This document shows positions 47,939-57,656 of a stretch of DNA of 64,000 nucleotides, piece after piece. The notes beneath the pieces were generated by a model. It made no database searches. It had not been told where the DNA came from and saw nothing but the letters and a program-made list of their open reading frames with translations. The translations under genes were made by a program, and so were the position numbers. Each line of letters opens with the position of its first letter. The stretch's first letter is position 1. This DNA is from an uncultured Bacteroidales bacterium (GTDB lineage Bacteria; Bacteroidota; Bacteroidia; Bacteroidales; Bacteroidaceae): the NCBI GenBank assembly GCA_945833885.1, contig CAMAFY010000012.1:1-64000 (forward strand), in the 5' to 3' direction.

Positions 47939-48158
47939 GCTGAAATTTGCGCGCCTGGCTTTTGACGAATGTGTGCAAGACCTTTACGGTTCGCCTGTCA
48001 AGCCTTTGACAAAGGCGTGCAAAGTTTTTGGCAAGAGCGTGCAAGACTTTTGCAATTCGTCTGTCAAGTCTTTGACGAGTGCTTTCAAAATATCTGAAGA
48101 GCGCGTTCAAGACTTTTGACAAAGGCATGCAAAGTTTTTGGCAAGAGCGTGCAAAACA
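47939..48158. repeat. 22-bp tandem array, 10 units (9 in exact 22-bp register)
   Basis: 47961 TTTGACGAATGTGTGCAAGACC ... 48005 TTTGACAAAGGCGTGCAAAGTT / 48027 TTTGGCAAGAGCGTGCAAGACT ... 48115 TTTGACAAAGGCATGCAAAGTT / 48137 TTTGGCAAGAGCGTGCAAAACA. Confidence 0.93.
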
Positions 48159-48178
48159 TCAAATGATACGATAAATTT

Positions 48179-48769
48179 ATGCAAGATATTGACAATCTTT
48201 ACCCCATCACTGACCGCATGTTGCCCCGTGCAGCGAAGGAAGAACTGCTGCATCAACGCGGTGTGATGATTTGGATGACCGGACTCTCAGGCTCGGGAAA
48301 AAGCACCGTAGCACTGGCTCTTGAGCGCGAACTTCACCGCAGAGGACGCCTCGTTCGTCTGCTCGACGGCGACAATGTCCGCACGGGCATCAACCGTGGC
48401 CTCGGATTTTCGCCCGAAGACCGTTTGGAGAACATCCGCCGTATTGCCGAAGTCGGACGCCTGTTTGTCGATACCGGCATCATCACCATCGCCTGCTTTG
48501 TCAGCCCTACACGCGAACTTCGTGATTTGGCACGCGGCATAATCGGTAGCGAAGACTTCCTTGAAGTGTTCATTTCCACCCCACTTTCCGAGTGCGAACG
48601 CCGCGATGTGAAGGGGCTTTATGCCCGTGCGCGCCGTGGGGAAGTCAAGGACTTTACGGGTATTTCCGCCCCGTTTGAGGCCCCCGAGCACCCGGCATTG
48701 AGCCTCGATACTTCGAAACTTTCCGTTGAGGAGAGTGTGGAAAGCATCATCCGCCTCCTCAATCTCTAA
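48179..48769 (+). CDS. cysC: Adenylylsulfate kinase
   Basis: VMIWMTGLSGSGKSTVALALERELHRRGRLVRLLDGDNVRTGINRGLGFSPEDRLENIRRIAEV. Confidence 0.95.
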   Translation: MQDIDNLYPITDRMLPRAAKEELLHQRGVMIWMTGLSGSGKSTVALALERELHRRGRLVRLLDGDNVRTGINRGLGFSPEDRLENIRRIAEVGRLFVDTGIITIACFVSPTRELRDLARGIIGSEDFLEVFISTPLSECERRDVKGLYARARRGEVKDFTGISAPFEAPEHPALSLDTSKLSVEESVESIIRLLNL

Positions 48770-48957
48770 GGCCTTCTTTCAGAAGTTTCAGGCTGGTTTC
48801 TTGGATTTTTTCCAAGCCGCTCTCTATGATTTCAGGACGCCTTATCGGATTCCTTCCGCCGAAAAAACGGACATTCCCCGTAAAAATCTCGCCATTCCCC
48901 AATGATGGCTTCCGCGAAGTCCATCGAAAACTTACCTCGTAAATATCAAAAACAGCA

Positions 48958-49869
48958 ATGTCAGAAAACTATAACCTCAGTCATTTGAAGGAACTCGAAG
49001 CCGAGTCCATATACATTATCCGCGAAGTTGCTGCGGAATTTGAGAACCCTGTCATGCTCTATTCCATAGGAAAGGACTCGAGTGTCATGGTACGTCTTGC
49101 CGAAAAGGCCTTTGCTCCCGGTAAGGTTCCATTCCCACTTATGCACATCGATTCCAAATGGAAGTTCCGCGAAATGATAGAGTTTCGCGACCGTTATGCG
49201 GCAGAGCACGGCTGGGACCTCATTGTTGAGAGCAACGAGGACGCCTTCAAGGCCGGTGTAGGTCCGTTCACGCATGGTTCAAAGGTGCATACCGACCTGA
49301 TGAAGACCCAGGCTTTGCTTGCGGCACTCGACAAACACAAGTTCGATGCTGCGTTCGGAGGGGCTCGACGTGACGAGGAAAAGAGCCGCGCCAAGGAAAG
49401 AATCTTCTCCTTCCGCGACCAATTCCACCAGTGGGATCCGAAGAATCAGCGTCCGGAACTGTGGGATATCTATAACGCCCGCGTAAGAAAAGGCGAAAGT
49501 ATCCGTGTTTTCCCCCTCAGCAACTGGACGGAACTGGACATTTGGCAGTATATCCGCCTCGAAAACATCCCTATCGTGCCGCTATACTTTGCAAAAGAGC
49601 GTCCGGTCATCAATCTTGACGGCCAACTTATTATGCCCGATGACGACCGTTTGCCCGCGGAATACCGCGACCGCATTGAGATGAAGAAGATACGTTTCCG
49701 CACTCTCGGATGCTGGCCCCTTACAGGTGCCATTGAAAGTGAGGCGGATACCATCGAAAAGATTGTAGAAGAAATGATGACCACTACGAAGTCGGAGCGT
49801 ACAACCCGCGTTATTGACTTCGACCAGGAGGCATCGATGGAGCAGAAGAAGCGCGAAGGCTACTTCTGA
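48958..49869 (+). CDS. cysD: Sulfate adenylyltransferase subunit 2
   Basis: [65 protein letters not shown]. Confidence 0.96.
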   Translation: MSENYNLSHLKELEAESIYIIREVAAEFENPVMLYSIGKDSSVMVRLAEKAFAPGKVPFPLMHIDSKWKFREMIEFRDRYAAEHGWDLIVESNEDAFKAGVGPFTHGSKVHTDLMKTQALLAALDKHKFDAAFGGARRDEEKSRAKERIFSFRDQFHQWDPKNQRPELWDIYNARVRKGESIRVFPLSNWTELDIWQYIRLENIPIVPLYFAKERPVINLDGQLIMPDDDRLPAEYRDRIEMKKIRFRTLGCWPLTGAIESEADTIEKIVEEMMTTTKSERTTRVIDFDQEASMEQKKREGYF

Positions 49870-49974
49870 TTTCCGATGTTTCCGATGCGTTTCCGCGCTG
49901 GCGACAGTGGGAAATGCCGGAATCCTCGCCCCGAATGTCGGATCACGTCATTCTTTTCTACCGATATTTTTTAT

Positions 49975-50018
49975 CCCCTCCTCCGTGTTTCGCATGCGGA
50001 GGAGGGGATTTTCTTTTT
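49975..50018 (+). terminator. Rho-independent terminator of cysD
   Basis: CCCCTCCTCCG / CGGAGGAGGGG perfect 11-bp stem, then ATTTTCTTTTTT. Confidence 0.88.
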
Positions 50019-50130
50019 TCTTTCATTAGTCATCGCGAACCCTTCTTTCATTCATCGCGAGCCCTTCTTTCAGCCATCGCGAGCCCTTCTTTCATTCATC
50101 GCGAACTCTTCTTTCAGTCATTGCGAACCT
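50018..50130. repeat. 22-bp tandem array, 5 units (first is 25 bp)
   Basis: TTCTTTCATTCATCGCGAGCCC / TTCTTTCAGCCATCGCGAGCCC / TTCTTTCATTCATCGCGAACTC / TTCTTTCAGTCATTGCGAACCT. Confidence 0.95.
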
Positions 50131-50219
50131 TTTTTCCGTCGTCGTGATTTTTACCTTCTGTCAATTCGTGTTCGTCCTTCTGAGGATGGGGGGACGGATT
50201 CCGGAGGTTGCGAAAAGGA

Positions 50220-50259
50220 AGTCCCCCGGCGCAAGACGTGGAGCCTTGTCCGGGGGACT
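50220..50259. terminator. Bidirectional terminator hairpin between convergent cysD and the DUF5606-like gene
   Basis: AGTCCCCCGG / CCGGGGGACT stem with T-rich flanks. Confidence 0.75.
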
Positions 50260-50314
50260 GTCGTTTTCGTATGATAGGGTGAATGTTGTTTGCTGTCTGA
50301 CGAGCGTTGGCGGC

Positions 50315-50776
50315 TTATTTCTCTTCGCTTTCGCTGGCGGTTTCAGCCTCGCCTTCGCTGACGGTCATCTCGTTGCTGGGCATTTTCTCAACGAAAGTGG
50401 TGTATCCTGCCTCGATGAGGATGTTGTACCACTGCACAAGTTTGCGGATATCGGAGAAGTGAACGCGGTCGCGGTCCCAGTTGGGCAGGGCCTTGTCCAT
50501 GATGTTCTGTAGTTCTTCTTCATTGGCATCCTTGTGTCCTACCTCGGTTTTGCCTTGAAGGGCATCGTAGAGGTTTTGGAAAACCTGCATAAGGTTCACG
50601 TCATCGCTGTCGGTAAACATGCTGACGTCGCCGAGAGATGTCACGCGATCGTGCATGCCGGCAGGGAAACGGCGGTGCTGAGCATCGAGGGTTTCAACGA
50701 TAAGTGTGCGGTTTCCGCGTGAAACAAGTTTATAGAGACCGGGTTTGCCAGAGATGGCGAGGATGATGTCTTGCAT
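50315..50776 (-). CDS. DUF5606-like conserved Bacteroidota protein
   Basis: DIILAISGKPGLYKLVSRGNRTLIVETLDAQHRRFPAGMHDRVTSLGDVSMFT. Confidence 0.75.
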   Translation of the reverse strand: MQDIILAISGKPGLYKLVSRGNRTLIVETLDAQHRRFPAGMHDRVTSLGDVSMFTDSDDVNLMQVFQNLYDALQGKTEVGHKDANEEELQNIMDKALPNWDRDRVHFSDIRKLVQWYNILIEAGYTTFVEKMPSNEMTVSEGEAETASESEEK

Positions 50777-50994
50777 TGTTCTATATCAAAAATATATAGG
50801 TTTGTGTGAGATAAAATGGATATTCCTGTCGTTTTTTGCGAAGTGTTTTCCGCAAATTGCACGGCAAAGATAGTAAATTCTTCGCGATTTCGTAGTGTTT
50901 ATGGCTGAAAAAACGCAGTTACCCTTGTAATTCCCTGTTCGAAATGCTGTGTTCCGCCTTTTTTTTCTCCGCTTGCCCGTGGTGGGTCCGGCGC

Positions 50995-51837
50995 TTATCG
51001 TCGGGTATAGCGGTGGTATTTCAGGGCAGGAACCCCAAGCGCCATGATGGCGTAGAGCCGGTGTCCCTGCGGCAGATGCAGGAGTTCTGCCGTACGACGC
51101 TGGCCAAAGAGTTTGCAGGCTGTCTGCACAAATCCCAGATAGATTTGCGAAATGCCGTGGGCTTCCGCCATCAGCGATGCGTTTTGGTAGGCAAGGTTGC
51201 AGTCCTGCCACCCGAAATCGTAGCCCTTTGGTGCGGAAAAGGCAAGGACGACGTTGGCATTGCACACCGAAGGTCGCTCACCTGCCTCCCATCTTTTCCG
51301 AAAAACCTCCAGCGCAGGCGCCTGTTTGTAGAGGTCGGTAAGGAACAATTTGGTGAAAGGCTTCACGATAGGGTGGAGAAGAATCCGTGCCAGGCGCAGG
51401 AAGAAGCGCATTGTGGCATCCTCAATGCCCTGAATGTCGCTGCTTTCGCGGATGACGCTGACGTGAACGCGGCGGGAATTCTCCGCTGTCGGGGCATATC
51501 GCGCCGCTTCCAGCACATCGTTGATGACATTCTCCGGCACTGGTCGCGAGGTGATGCTGCGGTTCGACCGCCGGCTGCGCATGAGTTCGAGCAGACTTTC
51601 GGGTGTCGGGCGTAAGTCTTCCCGCACTTCGCAGACGTTCTCCTGTGGAAACGCCGAATGCTCCAATGCTCCCGACGGACAGAGCGCGGCACAGTGGCCG
51701 CAATCGATGCAGTTGTCGGGCTGTTCGACGGCGGGGACAGACTTTTCCGTGGACTGTATGAGCACGTTCTGCGGACATTCGCGGGCACAGGCGCCGCAAC
51801 GCAGACATTTTTCGTGGATGATTCGGATAGTTTTCAT
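50995..51837 (-). CDS. Nitroreductase-family protein with N-terminal 2x[4Fe-4S] ferredoxin domain
   Basis: KCLRCGACARECPQNVL, NCIDCGHCAALCPSGAL; RSRRSNRSITSRPVPENVINDVLEAARYAPTAENSR. Confidence 0.9.
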   Translation of the reverse strand: MKTIRIIHEKCLRCGACARECPQNVLIQSTEKSVPAVEQPDNCIDCGHCAALCPSGALEHSAFPQENVCEVREDLRPTPESLLELMRSRRSNRSITSRPVPENVINDVLEAARYAPTAENSRRVHVSVIRESSDIQGIEDATMRFFLRLARILLHPIVKPFTKLFLTDLYKQAPALEVFRKRWEAGERPSVCNANVVLAFSAPKGYDFGWQDCNLAYQNASLMAEAHGISQIYLGFVQTACKLFGQRRTAELLHLPQGHRLYAIMALGVPALKYHRYTRR

Positions 51838-51886
51838 GGCGGCAAATTTACGCATTTATTATGATTTTCGCCATCTTCCGTGTGAT

Positions 51887-52083
51887 AAGTAGGTTTCAAA
51901 AATTAGTTATACAATAATTGTTGTTATGTTTTTATATAGGTAATAACATAATTTCCGTGTTCTTTGGCGCATATATTTCCTTTGGTTTCGGTCATATAGC
52001 CCGCTATACTTCTTCAACACAAAGCAAATATCTGCATCCAAATACCACAGAACTTATGTTAAACTAATTGTTGAAACCTACTT
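51887..52083. mobile_element. MITE-like non-coding element with 22-bp terminal inverted repeats
   Basis: AAGTAGGTTTCAAAAATTAGTT (51887-51908) vs reverse complement of AACTAATTGTTGAAACCTACTT (52062-52083), 21/22 match; AT-rich interior; no ORF; no clear TSD. Confidence 0.5.
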
Positions 52084-52248
52084 TAAGATGCGCTTATGCC
52101 CATTCTTTCCATCGGATGTTGTTGCGGAAAACGCTCATGTTTCCAACACAACGTTTCCAAACGTGGGTGAAACCATCCCTTTATCCTCTTCCAGCCCTGT
52201 CAGGAATCCTTGTGCTGTCGCCTGGATTTCCCCATATTCCTCCCCGTC

Positions 52249-52424
52249 TGTTGCCCTGTGCTTGGCGGAAAGTTCCGAAGTCTCGATTGTAAAGTTCCGA
52301 TGTTTTCAATGTAAAGTTCCGATGTTTTGATTGGAAAGTGCGGATGTTTCAAACATGAAGTGCCGATGTTTTGGAGGCAAACCACGGATGTTTCGGGCAA
52401 GGAGTTCCGCATTTTTTGCCGCCT
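52249..52424. repeat. 22-bp tandem array, 8 units
   Basis: AGTTCCGAAGTCTCGATTGTAA / AGTTCCGATGTTTTCAATGTAA / AGTTCCGATGTTTTGATTGGAA / AGTGCGGATGTTTCAAACATGA / AGTGCCGATGTTTTGGAGGCAA / ACCACGGATGTTTCGGGCAAGG / AGTTCCGCATTTTTTGCCGCCT, preceded by TGTTGCCCTGTGCTTGGCGGAA. Confidence 0.93.
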
Positions 52425-52735
52425 TTTCCGTCCTTTCCATCCCCATTTTTCCAAAATTCTCCTGATTCGCATTTGTTGTTCCTGCCGAAAAATGTGGAAA
52501 AGCGCCTCTCCGAATCCTGTCCTTGCCGCTCTGACATCGGTGAAATGATGCGGCGCCAGCCGTTTTTTGCGCTAAAAGGGGTGCGTTGGACTGTCAAAAT
52601 CCTTTAAGGTTCCCGCCATTTTCCGTCCCGTTTTTCCAGTTGCCGAAGCCCTTTCCCCGACGGCGTGTGCAGTGCTCTTCCACCTCCCTTACCTCCCTTG
52701 CAGCCTCGGACGTTGGCATCCTGCGTCACAAAGAA

Positions 52736-52772
52736 CGCCCGCCTCCCCGGAAAGTGTTCGGAGAGGCGGGCG
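52736..52772 (-). terminator. Hairpin terminator downstream of the GH92 gene
   Basis: CGCCCGCCTC / GAGGCGGGCG stem; short U run on the minus strand. Confidence 0.6.
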
Positions 52773-52828
52773 GATGCTGGGCGCACGTTGCGGCAGACTA
52801 TGGCCGGCGGTGCGTCAGGGTGCGGGAA

Positions 52829-55075
52829 TCATTTGCCCATAACGTAGGTGAGTTTGCCGCCTTGTACGATGTCGGCATGCTCGATATAGTTCTTTTTGTA
52901 GGTCTTTCCATTGAGGAGGATCTTCTTCACATACTTGTTTTCCTCCGACAAGCCTTTGGCTTCAATCTCGAAAGTCTTGCCGCCGTCGAGGTGAAGCGTG
53001 AAGTGTTTCATCTGCGGGGCTCCGAAAACGTAGCGTGCGCTGACGGGGTCGACGGGGTAGAATCCCATGGCAGAGAGCATATACCATGCCGACATCTGTC
53101 CGCAATCGTCGTTTCCGCACAGACCATCAGCCTTGGGCAGGTACTGCGTGTCGAAGATTTCGCGCACGAGTTCTGCCGTGCGTCGAGGCTGACCAGCCAA
53201 AGCATAGAAGTAGGCAACGTGGTGAGAAGGCTCGTTTCCGTGGGCATACTGGCCGATAAGTCCGGTGACGTCGCTCAGCGTGCTCTCGAGTTTCGTGGTG
53301 AAGAACGTGTCGAGGCGCTTGATGAATTCGGTCTTTCCGCCGAGGAGTTCGATGAGTCCGTCGACATCGTGCTGCACATGCCAGGTGTATTGCCAGGCGT
53401 TACCCTCGGTATAGTCGCCACCGCTGCTTTCGGCGTGCGCGAGTCCGGCGGGGTCGAAGGGCGTCTTCCAGGTGCCGTCGGCAAGTCTCGGACGCATGAA
53501 TCGCGTTTCGGGGTCGAAGAGATGCTTGTACCATGTGGCACGTTCCGCGAAGTATTCGGCATCCTCGGTGCGGCCCATGAGGCGTGCCATGTCGGCGGCG
53601 GCGTAGTCGTCATAGACACTTTCGAGGGTCGAACTTACGCTTTCCGCCTCGGTGAGGTCGGTGGGGAAGTAGCCGTACTTCGTGTAGACCTCCCAGTTGC
53701 TCTTGAGGGGATGCGACACGGTCTGCGTACGTTTGATGGCCTCGAAGGCGCGGTCGGCGTCGTAATCACGGAAACCCTTGTGGTAGGCTTCCGCCACAAT
53801 GCTCACGGCATGGTTGGCGATCATGCAGTAATTGTCGCGGCCCCAGAGTCCCCAGATGGGCAGATGGCCCTCGCTTTCGGCGAAACTTACGAGGCTGCGT
53901 ACAAAGGGATTGACCTTTTCGGGCACGAGAAGGGTGTAGAAAGGATGGGCAGCGCGGTAGGTATCCCAGCAACTGAAGGTGGAAAAGTACTCAGTTCCCA
54001 CCTCCGTCTGCGCGGGATTTCCCTTCGAATCGCGGTAGCGGCCGTCGACGTCGGCAATGTTGTTGGGCTGGATGAGCGCATGATAGAATCCCGTATAGAA
54101 GTTCTTTTTCTGCTCTTCCGTGCCGTCAATCTCCACGCGTGCGAGATAAGAGTCCCAGGTAGCATCGGCCTTTTCCACGAGGCTGTCGAAGACGCTTGCA
54201 GGGAGTCCCGGTGTGCGGCCTTCAAGGGGCATGGGTTCCTGGCCCCAGGGCTGCAGTCCGGCCGCCAGTTGTCCCATTTCGGTCTGCAGATTGCGGCGTG
54301 CGCCGTCGAGACTGTAACTCGAAAGGGCAACGGTGACGCCAAGTTGCTCGCCTTTTGCCAGACGGAAACGGTTGACGATGCGCTTGCCTTTCTCGCCTTT
54401 TTCCATTTTCAGGAACTCCTGTTTCGCAACGGGATGGTTGAAACGCATGACGAACCAGTAGTCCTGTTCCACCCAAACCGTGTTGCGGACGTGGCCGCTG
54501 AGGGTGTATTCGTCGTCCATCTGCACCTCGCAGGCGTTGGTCTGTGTGTGGTATTGCTTCTCGTTCCATGCCGGGGCGTGGTTGAGGTCGACGAGGAGCG
54601 CGGCGTTTTCCGGGTCATCGAACGTGAAACGGTATACGCCGGTGTGGGGAGTGGAGGTGACTTCCGCCTTTACCCGCGGGCCGTCGAGGAAGACACTGTA
54701 ATAGCCGGGACGGGCATTCTCGCTCGATTTCTTGAAGGCGGAGTAGTAGTCTGCCGGATTGTGGCTGGCCTCACCCTTGATGTTCGCGGGCATGATGAGG
54801 ACATCTCCGAGGTCCATGCACCCCGTTCCGTTGAGGTGGGTTTGGGTAAATCCCCAGATGGTAAGGTCGGTTCCTACGTATTCCGAGCAGTAATTCCAGC
54901 CCACACCGCCGGTGACGGGCGATGCCTGTACAAGTCCGAAGGGGACGCAGGCTCCGGGAAAGGTGTGGCCGGTGCCGATGCTGCCGACGAAGGGGTCGAC
55001 ATATTTGGTGAAATTGCCGGCAAAGGCAGCGCTGCTACCAGCCAGCATCAGGGAGAGAAGAATGGATTTTTGCAT
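52829..55075 (-). CDS. GH92 family alpha-mannosidase
   Basis: YVDPFVGSIGTGHTFPGACVPFGLVQASPVTG; FWDTYRAAHPFYTLLVPE-type motif FSCWDTYRAAHPFYTLL; GNDDCGQMSAWYMLSAMGFYPVDP. Confidence 0.95.
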   Translation of the reverse strand: MQKSILLSLMLAGSSAAFAGNFTKYVDPFVGSIGTGHTFPGACVPFGLVQASPVTGGVGWNYCSEYVGTDLTIWGFTQTHLNGTGCMDLGDVLIMPANIKGEASHNPADYYSAFKKSSENARPGYYSVFLDGPRVKAEVTSTPHTGVYRFTFDDPENAALLVDLNHAPAWNEKQYHTQTNACEVQMDDEYTLSGHVRNTVWVEQDYWFVMRFNHPVAKQEFLKMEKGEKGKRIVNRFRLAKGEQLGVTVALSSYSLDGARRNLQTEMGQLAAGLQPWGQEPMPLEGRTPGLPASVFDSLVEKADATWDSYLARVEIDGTEEQKKNFYTGFYHALIQPNNIADVDGRYRDSKGNPAQTEVGTEYFSTFSCWDTYRAAHPFYTLLVPEKVNPFVRSLVSFAESEGHLPIWGLWGRDNYCMIANHAVSIVAEAYHKGFRDYDADRAFEAIKRTQTVSHPLKSNWEVYTKYGYFPTDLTEAESVSSTLESVYDDYAAADMARLMGRTEDAEYFAERATWYKHLFDPETRFMRPRLADGTWKTPFDPAGLAHAESSGGDYTEGNAWQYTWHVQHDVDGLIELLGGKTEFIKRLDTFFTTKLESTLSDVTGLIGQYAHGNEPSHHVAYFYALAGQPRRTAELVREIFDTQYLPKADGLCGNDDCGQMSAWYMLSAMGFYPVDPVSARYVFGAPQMKHFTLHLDGGKTFEIEAKGLSEENKYVKKILLNGKTYKKNYIEHADIVQGGKLTYVMGK

Positions 55076-55238
55076 TGAAGGTTAACGTGTGTCAGAGGGT
55101 TATGATAAGTGGCTTCCTGCTGCCGGAGGGGGAAAGTTCCTACGGAAGTGCGGCGTGCCCCGCCGGTAACGTGCGAAGCCGTTCCGTGAAAAGCCGGAGG
55201 CAGGTCTGGAAAGGCTTCGCAGAAGGAGGGTAGAAACG

Positions 55239-57599
55239 TCAGTTGATGCGGAAACTTCCTTCGAGGCGGATGTCGTTGGAGGCGGCACCCACCATCACTT
55301 TGAACTCGCCCGGCTCGACGACATGCTCCATTTTCAGGTTGTAAAGTGCGAGGTCGTCGTGGCGGAGGTCAAAGGTCACGGTGCGGCTTTCGCCGGCTTT
55401 GAGGGCCACACGGTCGAAATTCTTGAGCGCCATGTGGGGAGTCTCGACGCTGCTTGTGACATCGCGGACATAGAGTTGCGGCACTTCCTCGCCGTCCTTG
55501 CCGCCGGTGTTGGTGAGCGTGAAGGTGATTCGGGCAAGAACATCCTCACCGGGAGCGGCCTTCACCGGAGAGCATACCAGATTGGAATAGGTGAATGTGG
55601 TGTAACTCTTGCCATAACCGAAACTATAGAGCGGCGCGGCGGGTGAGTCGATGTAGTCGTGGCTGGGATGTTTGCTGTAGTATACGGGAATCTGTCCCAC
55701 GTTCCGGGGAATGCTCACCGGAATTCTGCCTGCCGGATTGTAGTCGCCGAAGAGGACATCAGCGATGGCCATGCCACCTTGTCCGCCAGGATACCATGCC
55801 GTGAGCAGGGCATTGGCCTTCTCGGCGGCGAGGTTCATGTTGAGAGGACGGCCCTCAATGTATACAACCACCAGTTTCACACCGGCATCGATGAGGGCTT
55901 GCATCAGCGTTTCCTGGTCTCCCATGAGTTGAAGGCTTGCACGGTCGTAGCCTTCGCCGCTGTCCATATCGCTGAGTTCGCCCTTTCCTACGAGTGCTGC
56001 ACCGGTGGAAAGGTATTCCGTCTTGAAGTCTCGGGCGCTGGAACCTCCGACGACGAGGATGGTGACCTCGCTACGTTTGGCGGCGGCTACGGCAGCCTCG
56101 ATGTCGGAGTGCTGTGTGTCGCGGATGGCACAGCCCTTGACGTACTCCACTTCTGCGGCGGGAAGCATGGCGCGCACGCCGTCAAGGACGGTGGAAATGG
56201 CGGAACGTTCCTGCGGAGCCGTGTAGTCGCCCAACTGGTTGTACATCATATCGGCATTCGGACCTATGACGGCCACGTGGCGAAGTTCCTTGCTTAGGGG
56301 CAGGATGCCGTCGTTTTCGAGCAGGCAGATGCCTTTCCGTGCCACCTCGCGTGCCAACTGTTGGTTGGCCTCGCTGCGCACAATGCGCGCGGCACGTTTG
56401 GCATCGACGTAGGGATTCTCAAAAAGTCCGAGGTTGAACTTCAGGGTGAGCACTTTCGCAACGGCGCGGTCGAGGTCGGCTTCGCTGGCCTTTCCCGTCT
56501 CGATGGCGTGGCGGAGGAATTGGAAACTGTTGCCTTCGAGGTCGATGTCCACGCCGGCGTTCACGGCAAGTGCGCCCGCCTCTTCCCAGTTTTCCGCACA
56601 ATGGTGGGTCTGGGCTACGCCTTCGATGCTCTGAAGGTCGGAATAGATGGCTCCCTTGAAGCCCCATGTGTCGCGCAGGACCTCGGTCAACAGGTGGCGG
56701 TTGCTGGTGCATGGCACGCCGTCTATCATATTATAGGAGGTCATGATGCTGCCGACTCCGGCTTCGACTGCGCGCTTGAACTGGGGCACATATTCGCTCA
56801 TCAGGGTGCGTTCGCCAATGCTTGCCATCTCGCCGTTCAGACCTCCCTCGGGAATACCGTAGGCGGCGAAGTGCTTGAGTGTGGAATAAACGTGGCGGCC
56901 GTCGTTGCTCACTTCGCCGTTAAGGGCGAGGTTTCCCTGCATACCGCGCACCACTTCCGATGCGAGGATGCCGGCAAGTGTGGGGTCTTCACCGAAGGTT
57001 TCCTCCATACGGCTCCAACGTGGCTCCCGGGCAATGTCGATGACCGGGCCGTAACCTACGTGTGCTCCCTGGGCACGGATCTCGTCTCCCATGGCCTCGC
57101 CCATCCTGAAAAGCACGTCGCGGTCAAAGGTTGCCGCCTGGCTGAGCGCGGTGGGGAATACGGTTGCTCCGATGGCCATGTGTCCGTGAGGCGTCTCTTC
57201 CGCCACCATGATGGGGATTCCCAGGCGCGTTTTCTCGACGGCATAGCGCTGCATGTCGTTCATCAGTTCGGCGGCAAGCGCGGGATTGAGGCCCGTGGTA
57301 AGGGTCTTCTGGGTCCAGGGGTCGGCACGGAGCACCGCCCAATAGTTACCTATGTGCTGCTCGTCGGTGTATTTGTAGAACTTTTCTGTGAGGCTTACCT
57401 TGCCTTTCGCGTCCTTGTCGTAGATGAACCACCCGAGAGGGCAGCGCACCTGACCGATCTTCTCGTCGAGGGTCATGCGTGAAAGTAGGTCAGCCACCCG
57501 AAGTTCTACGGGCTGTGAGGCATCCTTATATACAGGCTTCTGGGCGTTTGCTGTCAGCGAGCACGCCATCAGGAGCATCGCTATCTGTGTCTTTTTCAT
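55239..57599 (-). CDS. GH3 family beta-glycosidase
   Basis: RVADLLSRMTLDEKIGQ; KHFAAYGIPEGGLN; GAIYSDLQSIEGVAQ; ARKGICLLENDGILPL; fibronectin-III-like C terminus. Confidence 0.95.
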   Translation of the reverse strand: MKKTQIAMLLMACSLTANAQKPVYKDASQPVELRVADLLSRMTLDEKIGQVRCPLGWFIYDKDAKGKVSLTEKFYKYTDEQHIGNYWAVLRADPWTQKTLTTGLNPALAAELMNDMQRYAVEKTRLGIPIMVAEETPHGHMAIGATVFPTALSQAATFDRDVLFRMGEAMGDEIRAQGAHVGYGPVIDIAREPRWSRMEETFGEDPTLAGILASEVVRGMQGNLALNGEVSNDGRHVYSTLKHFAAYGIPEGGLNGEMASIGERTLMSEYVPQFKRAVEAGVGSIMTSYNMIDGVPCTSNRHLLTEVLRDTWGFKGAIYSDLQSIEGVAQTHHCAENWEEAGALAVNAGVDIDLEGNSFQFLRHAIETGKASEADLDRAVAKVLTLKFNLGLFENPYVDAKRAARIVRSEANQQLAREVARKGICLLENDGILPLSKELRHVAVIGPNADMMYNQLGDYTAPQERSAISTVLDGVRAMLPAAEVEYVKGCAIRDTQHSDIEAAVAAAKRSEVTILVVGGSSARDFKTEYLSTGAALVGKGELSDMDSGEGYDRASLQLMGDQETLMQALIDAGVKLVVVYIEGRPLNMNLAAEKANALLTAWYPGGQGGMAIADVLFGDYNPAGRIPVSIPRNVGQIPVYYSKHPSHDYIDSPAAPLYSFGYGKSYTTFTYSNLVCSPVKAAPGEDVLARITFTLTNTGGKDGEEVPQLYVRDVTSSVETPHMALKNFDRVALKAGESRTVTFDLRHDDLALYNLKMEHVVEPGEFKVMVGAASNDIRLEGSFRIN

Positions 57600-57656
57600 G
57601 TTTTTCCAAAGATTTTCGGGGTTGTCTGCGGGTATTCCGGAAGAATTTCCCGTCTG

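Noticed and set aside
47904-48128. Small ORFs (74 aa -, 63 aa +) with repeated peptides in the murI-cysC gap
   Set aside because: The repeated peptide is produced by the 22-bp DNA array; 22 is not a multiple of 3, so the array does not preserve a coding frame per unit.
50018-50130. CRISPR array
   Set aside because: Units are contiguous with no unique spacers, are 22 bp and degenerate, and there are no cas genes in the window. Same reasoning applies to the other 22-bp arrays.
52586-55078. 830-aa + strand ORF over GH92
   Set aside because: Antisense of a convincing GH92 enzyme; no recognisable motif.
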